Shown here piece after piece: positions 1 to 11,117 of a stretch of 64,000 nt of DNA. The stretch covers positions 4,555,534 through 4,619,533 of the forward strand of contig OX595986.1 of the NCBI GenBank assembly GCA_951394045.1, given 5' to 3'. The DNA comes from Nitzschia sp. DOCU1. Its lineage: Eukaryota; Bacillariophyta; Bacillariophyceae; Bacillariales; Bacillariaceae. The notes beneath the pieces were generated by a model that saw only the letters and a list, made by a program, of their open reading frames with translations, was not told where the DNA came from and did not search any database. Both the position numbers and the translations under genes were made by a program. Positions within the stretch are counted from its first letter, which is position 1. Each line of letters starts with the position of its first letter.

Positions 1-560
1 GCTCTCTGTTTTGTCCATCAAGCGTTCCGAGTGTGGATGTGGATCTCGGTAAGATCGTTTTGGTCGATGTGGTCCATTTTTAGGTAGAGGCTAAGGATAC
101 ATACATATCATATATTACTAATAGAGGTACGCCCAGGTTGAAGGTTCATACCTTCAATTTGTCCGAAGGAGAGGAGCTAATTTCATCCGGCAAGACGCCG
201 TCTGTCACAGCGGCAGTCGCAGTCCACGACCAGCAAGAGAAAAGCCGCCCATCACATGATGCCACGGCGCGGGCGATGACAAAATGGGAGCCATCAAGAA
301 AGCTTTCCTTTTATCAATCCAGCACTAGAGTGACTGTTCTCTGTGTTCATCACCATTGAACCCCAACCAGCAGTGCCCATACTCCGTTCTTCCTTTCAAG
401 ACCAGAGCAAAGATCTTCCATTTTTGATCCACTCTACGAATTGTCCGTTCTCTAGCCAGATTCCTTGTTACTGCTATTCTCCTGAGAAGCCATCCCCATA
501 AAACGAAATTAAGCGGAGCTCTTGCTGGTTGCCTGCTCGGGGGTTACAATTGAATGCAGG
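1..560. other. intergenic, no supported gene
   Basis: Only short, composition-driven reading frames are present. The last part should hold the promoter and 5' UTR of the Ser/Arg-rich protein gene that starts at 561. I see no RNA gene or repeat here. Confidence 0.5.
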
Positions 561-1850
561 ATGTTGGAAACACAAGACTTAATAGAGCCATCCTCGATCT
601 CTACTTCGACCTCTTCATCGTCAGCAGAAAAGCGCTCGGTTCGATTTCAGCTGATTGAGTTGATTGAGATTGCTATTGTACTTGGAGACAATCCTTCGCT
701 TTCCACCGGAGGACCTCCGATGTCTCTGGGGTGGGACCCGGTTCGTAGGTCCGAATTTGATTTGGACCACTATGAGAAATACAGACCGAAACGTAAAGAA
801 ACGAGGAGAGAATTGATAATATCTGGCAAGAAGAGAACAAAATTGTAAGTTGTAATGAGCACACAATGGGAAGGCTACACCAGGATAAGGATCAGAATCT
901 CACACTCTTGCTGCGCCAGCTTTTTGCGATGTGGATATTCATTGCCGGAGATTGAGGAGGCCGCAGCCATTTCGTTAAATTATCGAAAGCAAATGACAAT
1001 AACTAAACTCATGGATCCCCCGATTGTGATGAAGGACAAAGTCAAGAATCGATTTGCTAGTTGCCATGAAACAGAAGCACCAACGCAGAGACAGAGAATA
1101 TCCAGAAGAAATTCAAATGAGCCGCTTGTTATGCCACGGAGAGAGCCGGATTACGATCATATCTACCCTTCGAGTTTATCTAGGCAACAACAAAATCTAT
1201 CTGGCGACGCGATGAATCCAGCGAGGTTACGAATGCAGCGGAGATTGTCGAACTTTGAACCTAACAACGGGTTGGTAAGGAAATTGTCGAATGAAAAATT
1301 GGTCGCTCCGACGCGGACGATATCTCCAAAAAAGAAACGATTTGAACGACGGAATTCACCGACGGCTGAACTAGAGCCCCCAACTTCGCCCATTGCAGCC
1401 ATGGGTTTGCTGCCTGCCGACGGAGAAGAGGCTCCGCTAAGGCTTCCGTCGCGACAAATATCTCCCAACAGTATGGGGAGAATGTTGAGGCGTCACCATT
1501 CAGCACCGCTTGTCGCATTCCAGGGGTTAAGAATCCCGGTTCGTACCACGTCACCGAACCCAAACGCAATGTCGCCGAATCCGTTATCGCCTCAGAAGGA
1601 AGCAAAACTCAGCAAGCGATTCCAAAAAGAGTCACTCTTGGATTTGGAAACTCCTCTCGTTTCAATTGGCAGTAAAAACCACGCCCCTTCCTTCCCCGCT
1701 CGATCGACTACTCCTTCCCCGCCACCTTCGCCCCCACCAGCAGAACGGCCTGGCCGATCGCCCTCAAGCGCATCACCGTTAAAGCCACGTCGACGACTGT
1801 CGCCTCCAGTTGAGCTTCAGACGGAAGTGACCCCAAACAGAAGATGCTAG
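561..1850 (+). CDS. Ser/Arg-rich diatom protein with N-terminal conserved domain
   Basis: Two exons, 561-844 and 920-1850, give a protein of 404 residues. The 75-bp intron opens with GTAAGT and the join restores the frame; a second acceptor near 882 is also in frame and cannot be excluded. The first ATG of the open frame is at 561. Residues about 27-125 form a compact region beginning VRF and running through LGDNPSLS to GYSLPEIEEA, a pattern I associate with uncharacterised diatom proteins. The rest is disordered, rich in Ser, Pro and Arg. It holds at least six R-R/K-x-S sites (RRNS, RRLS, RKLS, RRNS, RRHS, RRLS), the pattern of basophilic kinase targets, and a proline-rich stretch near the end. 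Function is unknown; a phosphorylated regulatory or scaffold protein is my inference. Confidence 0.65.
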
Positions 1851-2055
1851 TAAATACTCGGGAGTACGATTGAATGACGGTAGTAGCTACCTTTCTTATG
1901 GCTGAAATAGCGAAGAATAGTACATTGATGAGTTACTACTGTACTCCAGACTAGAGTACTGCTTTTGCTATTACGTCGCTCTATCTCCTTTTAACACAGC
2001 TTCGTGCAAAAGACTGGGGCATTAGAGTATCAACTCGTTATTCTTATTTATGAAT

Positions 2056-3279
2056 CTAGCTAGAGTCGTCGCTACCATAGTTGACGTCTCGGGACAGTGG
2101 ACTTTTGCTTCCGATCCACTCAAACCCCAAAGAGTTCATCTTGGCCACTCTCCCGGGTGTCAAGTGAGACTTTTCTCCACGAAGATACAATGAGTGTTGC
2201 CGTCTCTGCGACTTCACCCAACTGCCAAGCTTCCCCTTTGATCTCGGTACATTGGCGTGCCCGTACTTCATTTTGAAGGCAACGAGCTCCATGAATCGCT
2301 CTTCCCATGACGACGAGTGGACATCCCATACAAAGTTCAAGTCGTTCAACTTCTGTTCGCGCTCTTCTGTCAGGGTGGAATGCTCGCCGGTTCGCTTCAG
2401 CTTGTACTGATAGCGTTGGCGCTTGCACCAACGAGCAAGCGACGGCGACGCCTCGAGACGTGTGGGTACATGACAATGACCGTGTTTTCGAACGAAGCTC
2501 TTCAGTTCTTCGAAGCGATCGTCCCACCTGTCCTGCTGGACAGGAGAGCCGGGCTTTTCGTAGCGGTGAGTTGACCGTGAAGACGACGCATGGGACTGAA
2601 CTGAGTTTCCGGTAGCACTGATGTCGTCTGTCCCAGAACTACTTGTTCGAAGCGTGGTTGCGGGGCTTCTTGCCATGGACTTTGTATCAACATGCTGATC
2701 ATTGTCCATTATTCTTGAATGTTGAGACGATGAACTTAAGGTCGGCAAGGCAGCAGCACTAGACCCTCCTTCAAAACTTCCCTGCTGCGGTGGGTGATGT
2801 AAGGTCGCCGTAAGTCCAGCATAGTAAGTACCACCCTCGTTTGGATGTGGTGATGAATATGTGGAAGTATTTTGCTGCTGCATGGAAGTTTCTCCAGTTT
2901 GTACCAGCGGGGAGGCAAAGCTCCTGAAGAAAATATCTCTGAATTCATTGAGATAAGCAAGTCTCTGCTGTCGTTCAGTTTGCCCAAGCAAGTACGGGAG
3001 TGGTAGTTGACGGACAACTTGGCATGCCGATGGATCAATAGGATCAGGATCAACAACTCTCGAAAAGATATGAATGCTTTCCTGATCACTGCCGTCGTTT
3101 CTACGAGATCGGTCACTAGCATTTTGCCGCTGGGCGGCAGCGATTTGTCTGCCGTACTCTTGCCGAAATCTGTTTGCATTGAAGTCAGGGCTAAAGTCCT
3201 TTTCCTCCATTCTCCTAAACGAAAAGTAATGTGTTGGCTGGATTGGATCTAGTAGCATAGTTTGGTCAGGATTTGCCAT
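2056..3279 (-). CDS. protein with two helicase-associated (HA) domains
   Basis: Single exon, 407 residues, starting at an ATG at 3279. The first 245 residues are low complexity, rich in Ser, Gln and Thr. Two helicase-associated domains follow, at about 250-320 (from DRWDDRFEEL) and 322-390 (from SSWEERFMEL). Each has the family layout: W-x-x-R/F at the start, a central GHCHVP or GHANVP, then a W-x-x-x-Q-R segment and an L-x-x-L/G-F-x-W end. HA domains were named from some bacterial helicases, but diatoms carry many proteins with HA domains and no helicase core; DNA binding and transcription roles have been suggested. There is no helicase motif here. The gene stands alone on the minus strand, with 1.8 kb of gene-free DNA upstream. 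Confidence 0.8.
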   Translation of the reverse strand: MANPDQTMLLDPIQPTHYFSFRRMEEKDFSPDFNANRFRQEYGRQIAAAQRQNASDRSRRNDGSDQESIHIFSRVVDPDPIDPSACQVVRQLPLPYLLGQTERQQRLAYLNEFRDIFFRSFASPLVQTGETSMQQQNTSTYSSPHPNEGGTYYAGLTATLHHPPQQGSFEGGSSAAALPTLSSSSQHSRIMDNDQHVDTKSMARSPATTLRTSSSGTDDISATGNSVQSHASSSRSTHRYEKPGSPVQQDRWDDRFEELKSFVRKHGHCHVPTRLEASPSLARWCKRQRYQYKLKRTGEHSTLTEEREQKLNDLNFVWDVHSSSWEERFMELVAFKMKYGHANVPRSKGKLGSWVKSQRRQHSLYLRGEKSHLTPGRVAKMNSLGFEWIGSKSPLSRDVNYGSDDSS

Positions 3280-5063
3280 GAAAAAGTTGTTGCATGGAGC
3301 GATCGTTTTAAATTATGTCCATACTCCAACTCACATCCGATGATGGCCAAACATAGTTTGGCCCCCCTACGTACACACATCACATGCCATACTGGGTCGC
3401 ATGGAAGAAAAGCAATCATACAAAAAGGTGGGCGAGGAGATGCGTTCTATCGGAAAGCGCGGAACGCTCCCCCTCCCAACTTGACAACATGGGAGGCTTA
3501 TTTCGAGATCCACGTCATGGTTCGTTCCCTATGGGGTCATAGGCAAATGGTTCGCGTTTCGGTATGCAACTTCGCAACATTTGATATGCTCACAGCGCTT
3601 CAACAGCTATCAAAATACTTATGCGTTCCAGTGGTGCCTAAACAACAGCTGCTAGCGATTAATGGTTCAGCATTTTTGATATCCGGGATCGAGGTGGTGC
3701 CACCATGTTGTGGGGGGAGCCTTCTATTTGTGGACCTCGGCGACGACCAGCGTCTCTCATTTCCCGTGTTGTTGGACTGCCAACCTCCGCATTGACACAC
3801 CCAGTTCAGAAAGAAGGTCCAGTTCCATCGGGGGGTTCTTCGGTAGAATCAATCAATAAGGCTATTTATTTAATTTTCTAGAAAAGGGCTATAATCGGTT
3901 CGTCAGGTTCGTCAAATAATTAATCCCCCAAAAGCGCAGAAGCTTCTTCGCCCGTCGTTGCGATCTGAGAGCGCCATCGGAACTGGGAGAGCGCGATAAA
4001 GAAAAAATGGTACTTCAAGAAACTACCGGTAGCAACAAGAACAACAACGTCGTGCAGATGCTGCTACCATTTCCGATCGTCTCCAATGGAAATATGTCCA
4101 TTGTTGAAGCATCATAGAAATGGAAGCCAATTCGAACTCGACAGCGTTCCGTGGAACCTGAATGACCGGTTCGTGTCTATACCGCTTGGTGCGAAACTAG
4201 AAGAAGCAAGAACAAGTTAACCCCACCATCAGAGAAGAATCGGCATGCGAGAGCTACTAATGACAGGTGACAGTGTGAGATTCGGGTAACAACTAGCGAT
4301 GAGTCTAGAGCTAGGATCCTGTGATTCTGTGTGGTGGCTAATAAGTCACAGATCCTTCGGCTCATACCCGTTTCACTGGGAAACCAAAGATTCGCGGGAG
4401 AAAATGAGAAAACCAGCAAGAACAAACAGCATCTTGTTCTTCTTTCTTATGCTTACCGCTGCGTCATCTTGCTTCGTCCCGGGAAGTAACTAGACCCCGT
4501 CTACCACCTTCCGATCAATCTACTAGTATGTAGCTGCCCACTAGTAGTGCACAAGAACAACAAATAGAAGAAAGTGGCCCTGACTCGCCGGACGAATCCT
4601 CAGCAACAACCGCCAACACCAAGAACTACTAGCATGCCGACGACCTGCGACGGATGCTGCAGATTCGTTCCACCAGCATCATGCGGGTATGCAGTGGTGC
4701 ACCAATCCCAAGACCACTGCGCGGTGCTGCCCCCGGTTAAGAGAGGAGCCAGCATGGTTGTGATAGCAGTCGTAGTAAGTGCGTGGTGCCGCAGCAAGAA
4801 GGAGGAGGCAGGGCGAGTTGTTTGACCAGCACGACAGCAATAAATCTGCTTCCTTATTCTTCCACGGTAGACTACAAGGATGGGAATGGTGGTGATATGG
4901 ATCTAAAGTTCTTGCGGTGCTGCTGGTGGAAGTATTCGTCGCCGTATGACCTCATGATCGTCGTCCTCAAGAATAAAACACCCCCATCATTCCATACTAC
5001 TACTACTGCAAGGAGCTACAACGACAGGCACCACTAACATCAAAAGCTCTTCTTCCTTTATCA
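3280..5063. other. 1.8 kb gene-poor region
   Basis: No reading frame here resembles a protein. The sequence is rich in short CAA/AAC, CTACTA and CTAGTAG runs. The end near 3300 should hold the promoter of the HA-domain gene and the end near 5060 the 3' UTR of the kinase gene. Confidence 0.45.
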
Positions 5064-6320
5064 TTAGACAACTTCTGTCTCAAAACGCTTCGATGTTGTA
5101 TCGTCCGCCGTAGATATCCGAGTGTCCACATCCAAACGAGCAGTGGCCGTATCCTTTTTCTTCTTCTTGGCCTTGATCTCTGACGCTCGAGAAGGAACTT
5201 CGCCTTCATTATTCTGAAGCTCTTCCACCTGATCATCGAGAAACACAGCGATTTCATCAAAGTCGGGGCGACTGTTCGAATCAGGGTGCCATGCTCGATT
5301 CATCAAGTCTGACCACGACATGGGCCACGATAGTTCGACTCGAGGGCGTTCCCCCTTTCGAACGACCCTGTCGGCATGCATTCGAGTCGAGAATCCCGCA
5401 AACGGGGTTTGTAGGGAGCAGATTTGCCAAAAGAGAATGCCAAAGGAAAAGGAATCCACGCGCTGGCTGTAGGGCTCGCCGAGAGCCACTTCCGGCGCCA
5501 TGTATCGCAAGGAGCCCGTGTTTCCCGTCATGAAATACAAACCATCGTGCGTCTTACAGGTTGGATCCAACCGCTTGGCTAATCCAAAGTCGAATAGTTT
5601 GAGTGTACCCCCCGCGTCGAATCCAAGATTGTCCGGTTTGAGATCCCGATAGACCACTCCGTTGGTGTGCAAATAGTAAATCGCATTGGCGATGTCTCTG
5701 GCTGCCGACATTCGCTCCAGCCACGTCTTATAGAGAAAGTGTTCTTTGGCACAGCAGTATCCAAAGGGCCCCATCCACATGCCGCTGTTCTCGCCGACTT
5801 CCTTGCGCCAGTGATTGAACTTGCGGTCCAGCGTACTCACCAAGCGGTCCAGCACCACAAAGAACCTGGACTCATGAGGGTCCGAGTTCGCCATGGCGCG
5901 CATGGAAATGATATTCGGGTGACTCAGCACCGAGAGAAACTCGGCCTCAATGGCTAAATCCACAATGCCCTTGACGTATTCCTCTTCCGGCAAGTCCGTC
6001 CGCAGCGTCTTCATGACGTAGTGATTCTCTCGGATGGAGGCTGCAAAATCAGCCCTGGCTTTGGACTCCTTTTCGCCCGTGTCATAGACCTCTTGTAAGT
6101 CAATGTTTTCAATTTTGCAAACTATCGAAAAGCCTCCTTGCCCCACCATTCGACCCAACTTGATTTCTGAGCGTCGGAGTCGCCAAGCATGGTGAGAGGA
6201 GTGAATGTTATTGGAGCGTTAACGTTGCCGCACCGAGAAAGACTCACCTGATAACGCAAAGAGCGGCATTGTGTCGCCCAAGCCCGTTGCTGTGGGACTT
6301 TTCACTCCAGGATCACTCAT
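5064..6320 (-). CDS. protein kinase, probably Ser/Thr
   Basis: Two exons on the minus strand, 6320-6248 and 6166-5064, joined across an 81-bp GTGAGT...CAG intron, give 391 residues. The start is the ATG at 6320; the long frame alone begins at a TTG and lacks the strand before the glycine loop, which exon 1 supplies (SEIKLG). The kinase core runs from about 26 to 330. The glycine loop is GQGGFSIV near 33-40, the ATP lysine is K77 in VMKTL, the catalytic loop is YRDLKPDN near 195, DFGLAK is near 216 and MAPE near 245, so all catalytic residues are present. The usual HRD histidine is Tyr. A 35-residue insert lies between the glycine loop and the lysine. The tail has a run of lysines that could be a nuclear signal. 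The group looks TKL- or STE-like, but I cannot place it. Confidence 0.85.
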
Positions 6321-7088
6321 GCTTCAAAGTTCACGTGGAGAATGAATCAGATATCAACAGGAAAGTAGAGAGGAAACGAGGTTGCGGTAACACTCTCCTT
6401 GGCCGTCTGCCACCATGGCTACCGGCGGCAGTCGCAATGGAATTTGCGGCTCGTGTCGGTGGCCTTGCCGGTGTGGTGCCACACCTTTTTTGCCACCAGA
6501 AAAGCGCGCTGGGCGGCCTCGTTCAAAGCTACGCGACGCCGTATGAAAGCGTCCCGTAGACACGACTCGCGAAAGTTTTAAACGTTCCAAAACATAGACT
6601 CGTTCGATTTCAATGGGTGGATGGACTCGACTGACTCGACTCATTCGAAAGGGGTCCATTACTCCTATTGCGCTTGTTAACGAATACTATCCTACACGAC
6701 AGCAGGAGTAGCAGGCCTCCTTACAGTGACTTTACTACTACTCTACTACGATTCTTTATTTACTATAGAAGAGGAGATTAGTAGTTGTAGAAATAGAACA
6801 ACATCAGTAGACTGGTTGGCTGAGAACGGGCGCAAGTCTTCTCATATGTGTTCTGAACTCCACGAAAAAGATATTCAACTCGAAATGTCTATAAATTTAT
6901 GAAAGCGTATCTAGTTTCGAATACAAAATCGCCAGACCCAGAGCGTTCTGCAAATCCCCTACATGCATGCATGCATCCATCCAAGAACCATTGCTTCGCC
7001 GCCACAATACACTCCTTGTCGACAGCCGTCATAATACTTGCCAATCGTCCACGCCCAGTCGTCATACGCAATCGCAGTAAAGCACAAC
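6321..7088. other. intergenic region between two minus-strand genes
   Basis: It holds the kinase promoter at the low end and the 3' flank of the oxidoreductase at the high end. A short ATGC/ATCC simple repeat lies near 6960-6985. No coding sequence is supported. Confidence 0.4.
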
Positions 7089-8957
7089 TTAAAGTCTCGA
7101 GCGCACAGCCGGATTATCGTCACTTCGTTGTATCAACGAGAAGGGATCAGCGACTTTCAACACTGACGCGGCACATAGGAGGCCACCGGACATGGCGCTC
7201 ACAAAGCCAGCGGTAGCGACATCTTGTCCCGTCAAGAAGAGACCCGATACTTCGGGTACCTTGGGACGCAATCGCAGGTAGTGCATGCTGGGCTCAAAAC
7301 GTTTCATATTGTGATCCAGACCGTACATGGCTCCGTGCTCACTACCAATGAAACGAGACATGGTCAACGGAGTTCCCACCCGAAAGTGATCCATACCCTC
7401 CAGTCCCTTGGGGAGAGTGGGACACTCCGCTTCTAGAACCTCAACAACTCGCTGCCAAATCTTGTCGGCAAGACGGGTTTTCATTTGCTCGTACTCCTTG
7501 CCCTTATTGGATTCGTAGTTGGCAAACCACGAGTAAGGACACATAGCACAGACTTCAATAACAGACTTGCCAGGATATGTTTGCGACCAGGATTTGTCGT
7601 GTAGGCATGAGAATCCGACAAAGATCGGTCCCAAATGCAATGCCTCACCCTCCATAGTCTCGTCGATCGAATCCTCGCCAAGGGCATACTGGATCGTCAT
7701 CTTTTCTACCTTTTCTGAGTTGCCCTTCAAATCGTTCGACGGATGAATGAAAATTCCCCCGCATTTTGGTAAATTGAAGGTTTCAGGATCCCCCGAAAGA
7801 CCAACGAAGAGGCTCAGACAAGTTTGTGCGGGATGCAACTGTTCTGTAGAATGCTTTGAGGTGTGATCGTCGTTCAGGTTGAGCTTGATCATTCCGTGCG
7901 GCAACAAGTGGGTCGCGGTATTGACAAGGCCTGCATCGGACACTACAACCTTTGCCTTGATGACTGTACCGTCGCTCATTTCCACACCCTTTGTGACATT
8001 AATCTTACCATCCTTCTCCACAATGATGCGTTTGACATTGGCGCACACCATTACCTGTCCTTGGTTAGCCTTCAGGGTCTTGATAATCTTGCTGGCAATC
8101 GTCGATGGACCACCGTGAGGGTAGAAAGCGCCATAACGATAGCTACTAACAAGACCAGCATGCATGATGAAAGGAGAGCGGCTTGGGTCAGTTCCTAGGT
8201 CAACGTAGTTGCTAGCAAGGAGGCCTTGAAGCTCTTTGTTGTCAGTCATCTTCTCCAAGGCCTCCTGCAACGAAATAGTTGCCCACTTGCTGTAGCCCCC
8301 GTCTATGTACTTGTGTACACCAGTCCAAATCAACAATTGGACAATCGGGAGTGGAAGGCTTTTAAAGAGAAAGGATCGAGAAAAGGCACTCTTAGCCTCC
8401 TTAACCGAACGAAAGTATTCGTCAATGCCCTTTTCCTCCTTTGGGAACTTTTCCAACAAGTATTTGCGGAAGGCTTCGTGGCTTGTGCACCGTTCATAGT
8501 TTGCAGACGGAGCGCCCAAAATCGACCTTTCATAGGGCTCTAAAACAAGTGAACACAAAACATTAGCAACGCAATAGCTTTCTTACAAAAGAGCAATGCT
8601 GGAATCATTGAGTCTGCTGCTGTGCCTACCTTCGATTCGATCCCAAACGACGGGGTCGTTCTTCGGTGTCAGAGTGTCTAGAAGTTTCTTGAAATTTCCT
8701 CCCTCGTTCATGTTGCCAACATAATGGATACCAGTTCCAAAACGGTATCCTTCCGATTCAAAGGTATGGGTACATCCGCCAGCTGCCCAGTGTTGTTCTA
8801 GGACCAAAACCTTTTGACCCCGTTGCGCCAGCAGGGACGCCGTCGTCAAACCGCCTATGCCGCTTCCAATCACGATCGCATCCCAGACCATATCGGGATC
8901 AACGGCCTTTGCTTCATACTTGATGCAGTCGCCCAAGTGAGAATCCCACTCTTCCAT
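7089..8957 (-). CDS. retinol saturase / carotenoid isomerase-like FAD oxidoreductase
   Basis: Two exons, 8957-8630 and 8539-7089, with a 90-bp GTAGGC...TTTAG intron, encode 592 residues. An FAD-binding Rossmann start lies at residues 27-55: G31-S-G-I-G-G36 followed by E in VLVLEQ and AGGCTHTF, the layout of the phytoene desaturase/CRTISO/RetSat family. RFGTGIHYVG near residue 75 and LFLTGQDVATAGF near 555 match the RetSat branch (all-trans-retinol 13,14-reductase) better than plant CRTISO. The family uses FAD to reduce or isomerise polyene double bonds. No plastid signal peptide is visible at the start, so a plastid carotenoid role is not supported by the sequence. The substrate in diatoms is unknown to me; a polyene or retinoid-like substrate is inferred. 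Confidence 0.85.
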
Positions 8958-10136
8958 GGTTATTTGTTGCTATTGCTTCTGATATTTGCTTTTGTGATTT
9001 CCCCAGGCAGTCACCGTGCTAACAACTTTTCCTTCGCCATCTTTACAGGATGAGAAGACGCCGTGTCATGTCTCACTCAACCCCACCCCGCGTTCATGTA
9101 ATCGGTTGAGAACAGTTCTCATTCATTTGACTCGTGTGTTCCCATATTCTACTCCACCCTTGCCGACATCTATTTCACCATGGCTCGTCATGATAAGGGG
9201 GTACTAATGCTAACAGTTTGACAATGAACCCAACATCGCCGAATAGGATTATGGCAGATGTTGAGCTTTTGTAATAGCGGCACCATCGTCGCCTTTTCTG
9301 ATGCCGTTCGTCGCTTTTTGTCGACCCTGCGATGCGTCTCCTACTATGTACAGAACAGTATTCTCTAACTGTAGCTACGGTACCAGCTACAGAACTGTAG
9401 AGCGCGCCGGCTCGAGCTCGCGTCAGTCGAATTTCCACTGAAAGCAGTCACACAAGTCGAATCGTACGTCGGACGACGACGGACGAGTGAGTGGATATCG
9501 GCATTTTTTGCCCCGCCACCCAACAAATCACCATCATCTCATCTTGTCGACACTTTATTTTACTACCATGTTCCATTGACCGTATCTTCATGGCAACTAT
9601 CTGCGACATCTTTGTATGCTAACAAGGGCTCGAAATGGTCTCCTATCTTCGTTGGCATCGCACGGATCTTTTCGACGACATGAATGCCCGATGATCACAC
9701 CGCTGTTCGGAACAGCCCGAGGCCCCGTGCAAAGGACGGGACGCGAGAACCACGTGCCATGTGCTGCCTGGACCAAGAAAGCATCATCGTGTGCTAGGAA
9801 TCATACTGAAGTCTACTGGTATATCTGAAAGACTTGGATCCACCTGCCACACGTGAAGAACGCTGGAGATGCTGCTACTCTAAAGGTAGCATTCAGGAAA
9901 CATCAGAAAAGGCGGTGTCAATACTATGGGAAACTCTACTATTGCTGCTATCAGACGCACAATTTCAGTGATACTTGGATCACTATGAATTATTATGAGT
10001 GGTATCTACATAACACACCACTTGTCCGCCCACCGCTCGAACTCGTCAACAAACCGATAACAAATTTTCCAGCCAAAAATCCCTGATGATTCTTGGCCTG
10101 ACAAACACACACCAACACGTGTGAATGACGAGATGC
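8958..10136. other. 1.2 kb intergenic, no supported gene
   Basis: Short frames only, with no conserved motif. The low end is the promoter and 5' UTR of the oxidoreductase. The high end is the 3' flank of the small secreted protein gene. Confidence 0.4.
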
Positions 10137-10406
10137 TTAGCACCTAATATCGTCACTGCAGCACAATCGGCAACTCAAATCGCGGCTCTTGTTGGGCATG
10201 TCCGAAGTAGTAGTGGCCACAGGCTCGCCATCGGAGGCGCCGCGAACCTGACGCTTGTTGCCGGTACTACCGACCGAAGCTTCAGGGGCAGGAATATCGA
10301 CGACGTTGGCAACAGGAGAAGCATCCACGACATTGGTTTCGGGATTGACTGCTTGTCCAGAGACAAGAAGGGCGGCAAAGAGGGTGGCGAAAGCAGAGAA
10401 CTTCAT
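10137..10406 (-). CDS. small secreted protein with Cys-rich C-terminus
   Basis: The ATG at 10406 opens an 89-residue protein. The first 19 residues form a textbook signal peptide: MKFS, then a hydrophobic stretch rich in Ala and Leu ending SGQA. The predicted mature part is about 70 residues, Val/Ala/Pro-rich and disordered, with a basic NKRQVRG segment that could be a processing site. Four cysteines lie in the last ten residues (CRLCC...C). The longer open frame upstream is composed of the duplicated 5' flank and is probably not coding. I do not recognise a family. A secreted or cell-wall peptide is the plain reading; a plastid destination is unlikely because the AF-P type cleavage motif is missing. 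Confidence 0.55.
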   Translation of the reverse strand: MKFSAFATLFAALLVSGQAVNPETNVVDASPVANVVDIPAPEASVGSTGNKRQVRGASDGEPVATTTSDMPNKSRDLSCRLCCSDDIRC

Positions 10407-10508
10407 CTTGGAGAGTGAGTAGAAGTAGTAGTTGCGCGAAAGTCGTCGAAACGAAATTGTGAGCCTTTCTGGAATGTTTTTTGGAGTTGCAATGTGTTGA
10501 GAAGGTTT

Positions 10509-10808
10509 GGTTCGAGTGCGGGAGGAACTGGTATGAACTAAACGTGAATCTACATGGAGAAGGGCTGGGATTTCTATTTTGAGAAGCTTTTGCAAATCAA
10601 AGATTGTGTTTCGTAAAAATAATACCAGTAGTTCTCGTTGAGTAAAGCTTCTCAAATTGCTTGAGTCGAGTCATTAGTTTGGTTCGAGTGCGGGAGGAAC
10701 TGGTATGGAATAAACGTGAATCTACGTGGGAAAGGGTTGAGATTTTCCATTTTGAGAAGCTTTGGAAATCAAAAACTGCCGGTCGTGCTCGTTGAGGAAG
10801 CTTCTCAG
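10509..10808. repeat. direct duplication in the 5' flank of the small secreted protein gene
   Basis: Two copies of a segment beginning GGTTCGAGTGCGGGAGGAAC lie at 10509-10650 and 10681-10808, a period of 172 bp. Shared blocks include the AACGTGAATCTAC segment, TTTGAGAAGCTTT and the AAGCTTCTCA end; the copies differ by scattered substitutions and small indels. They sit 100-400 bp upstream of the ATG at 10406, in the likely promoter. Confidence 0.8.
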
Positions 10809-11117
10809 ACACCAAAATTCATACTTGCAAATGACGACGCCTCGGTACTCCACGTACAAGCCAATTAGTACATGTGGTACCTCAAATGAATAGTTTAGTA
10901 ACTAGGGTCAGATGCAAGCGCTAACAGTCGAGGATGCATGGCCTTTCTAAGCTGTCGGGGGTACTACTATTAGTGAGTATTCTTGTCCACCACGATTCTT
11001 CTTGATGTTATTATTGTCGAGACGATGCGCTACTCGGTCGATTTTGACTTTGTCGTCTTTCTATTCTGGTAGAGTATAGTAGCTCTAATTACCTATTTGA
11101 GTTCAAACGTTTCGCTT

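Noticed and set aside
3262..3795. 177-codon open frame on the plus strand
   Set aside because: It starts at a non-ATG codon, overlaps the 5' end of the HA-domain gene on the other strand, and has no recognisable motif.
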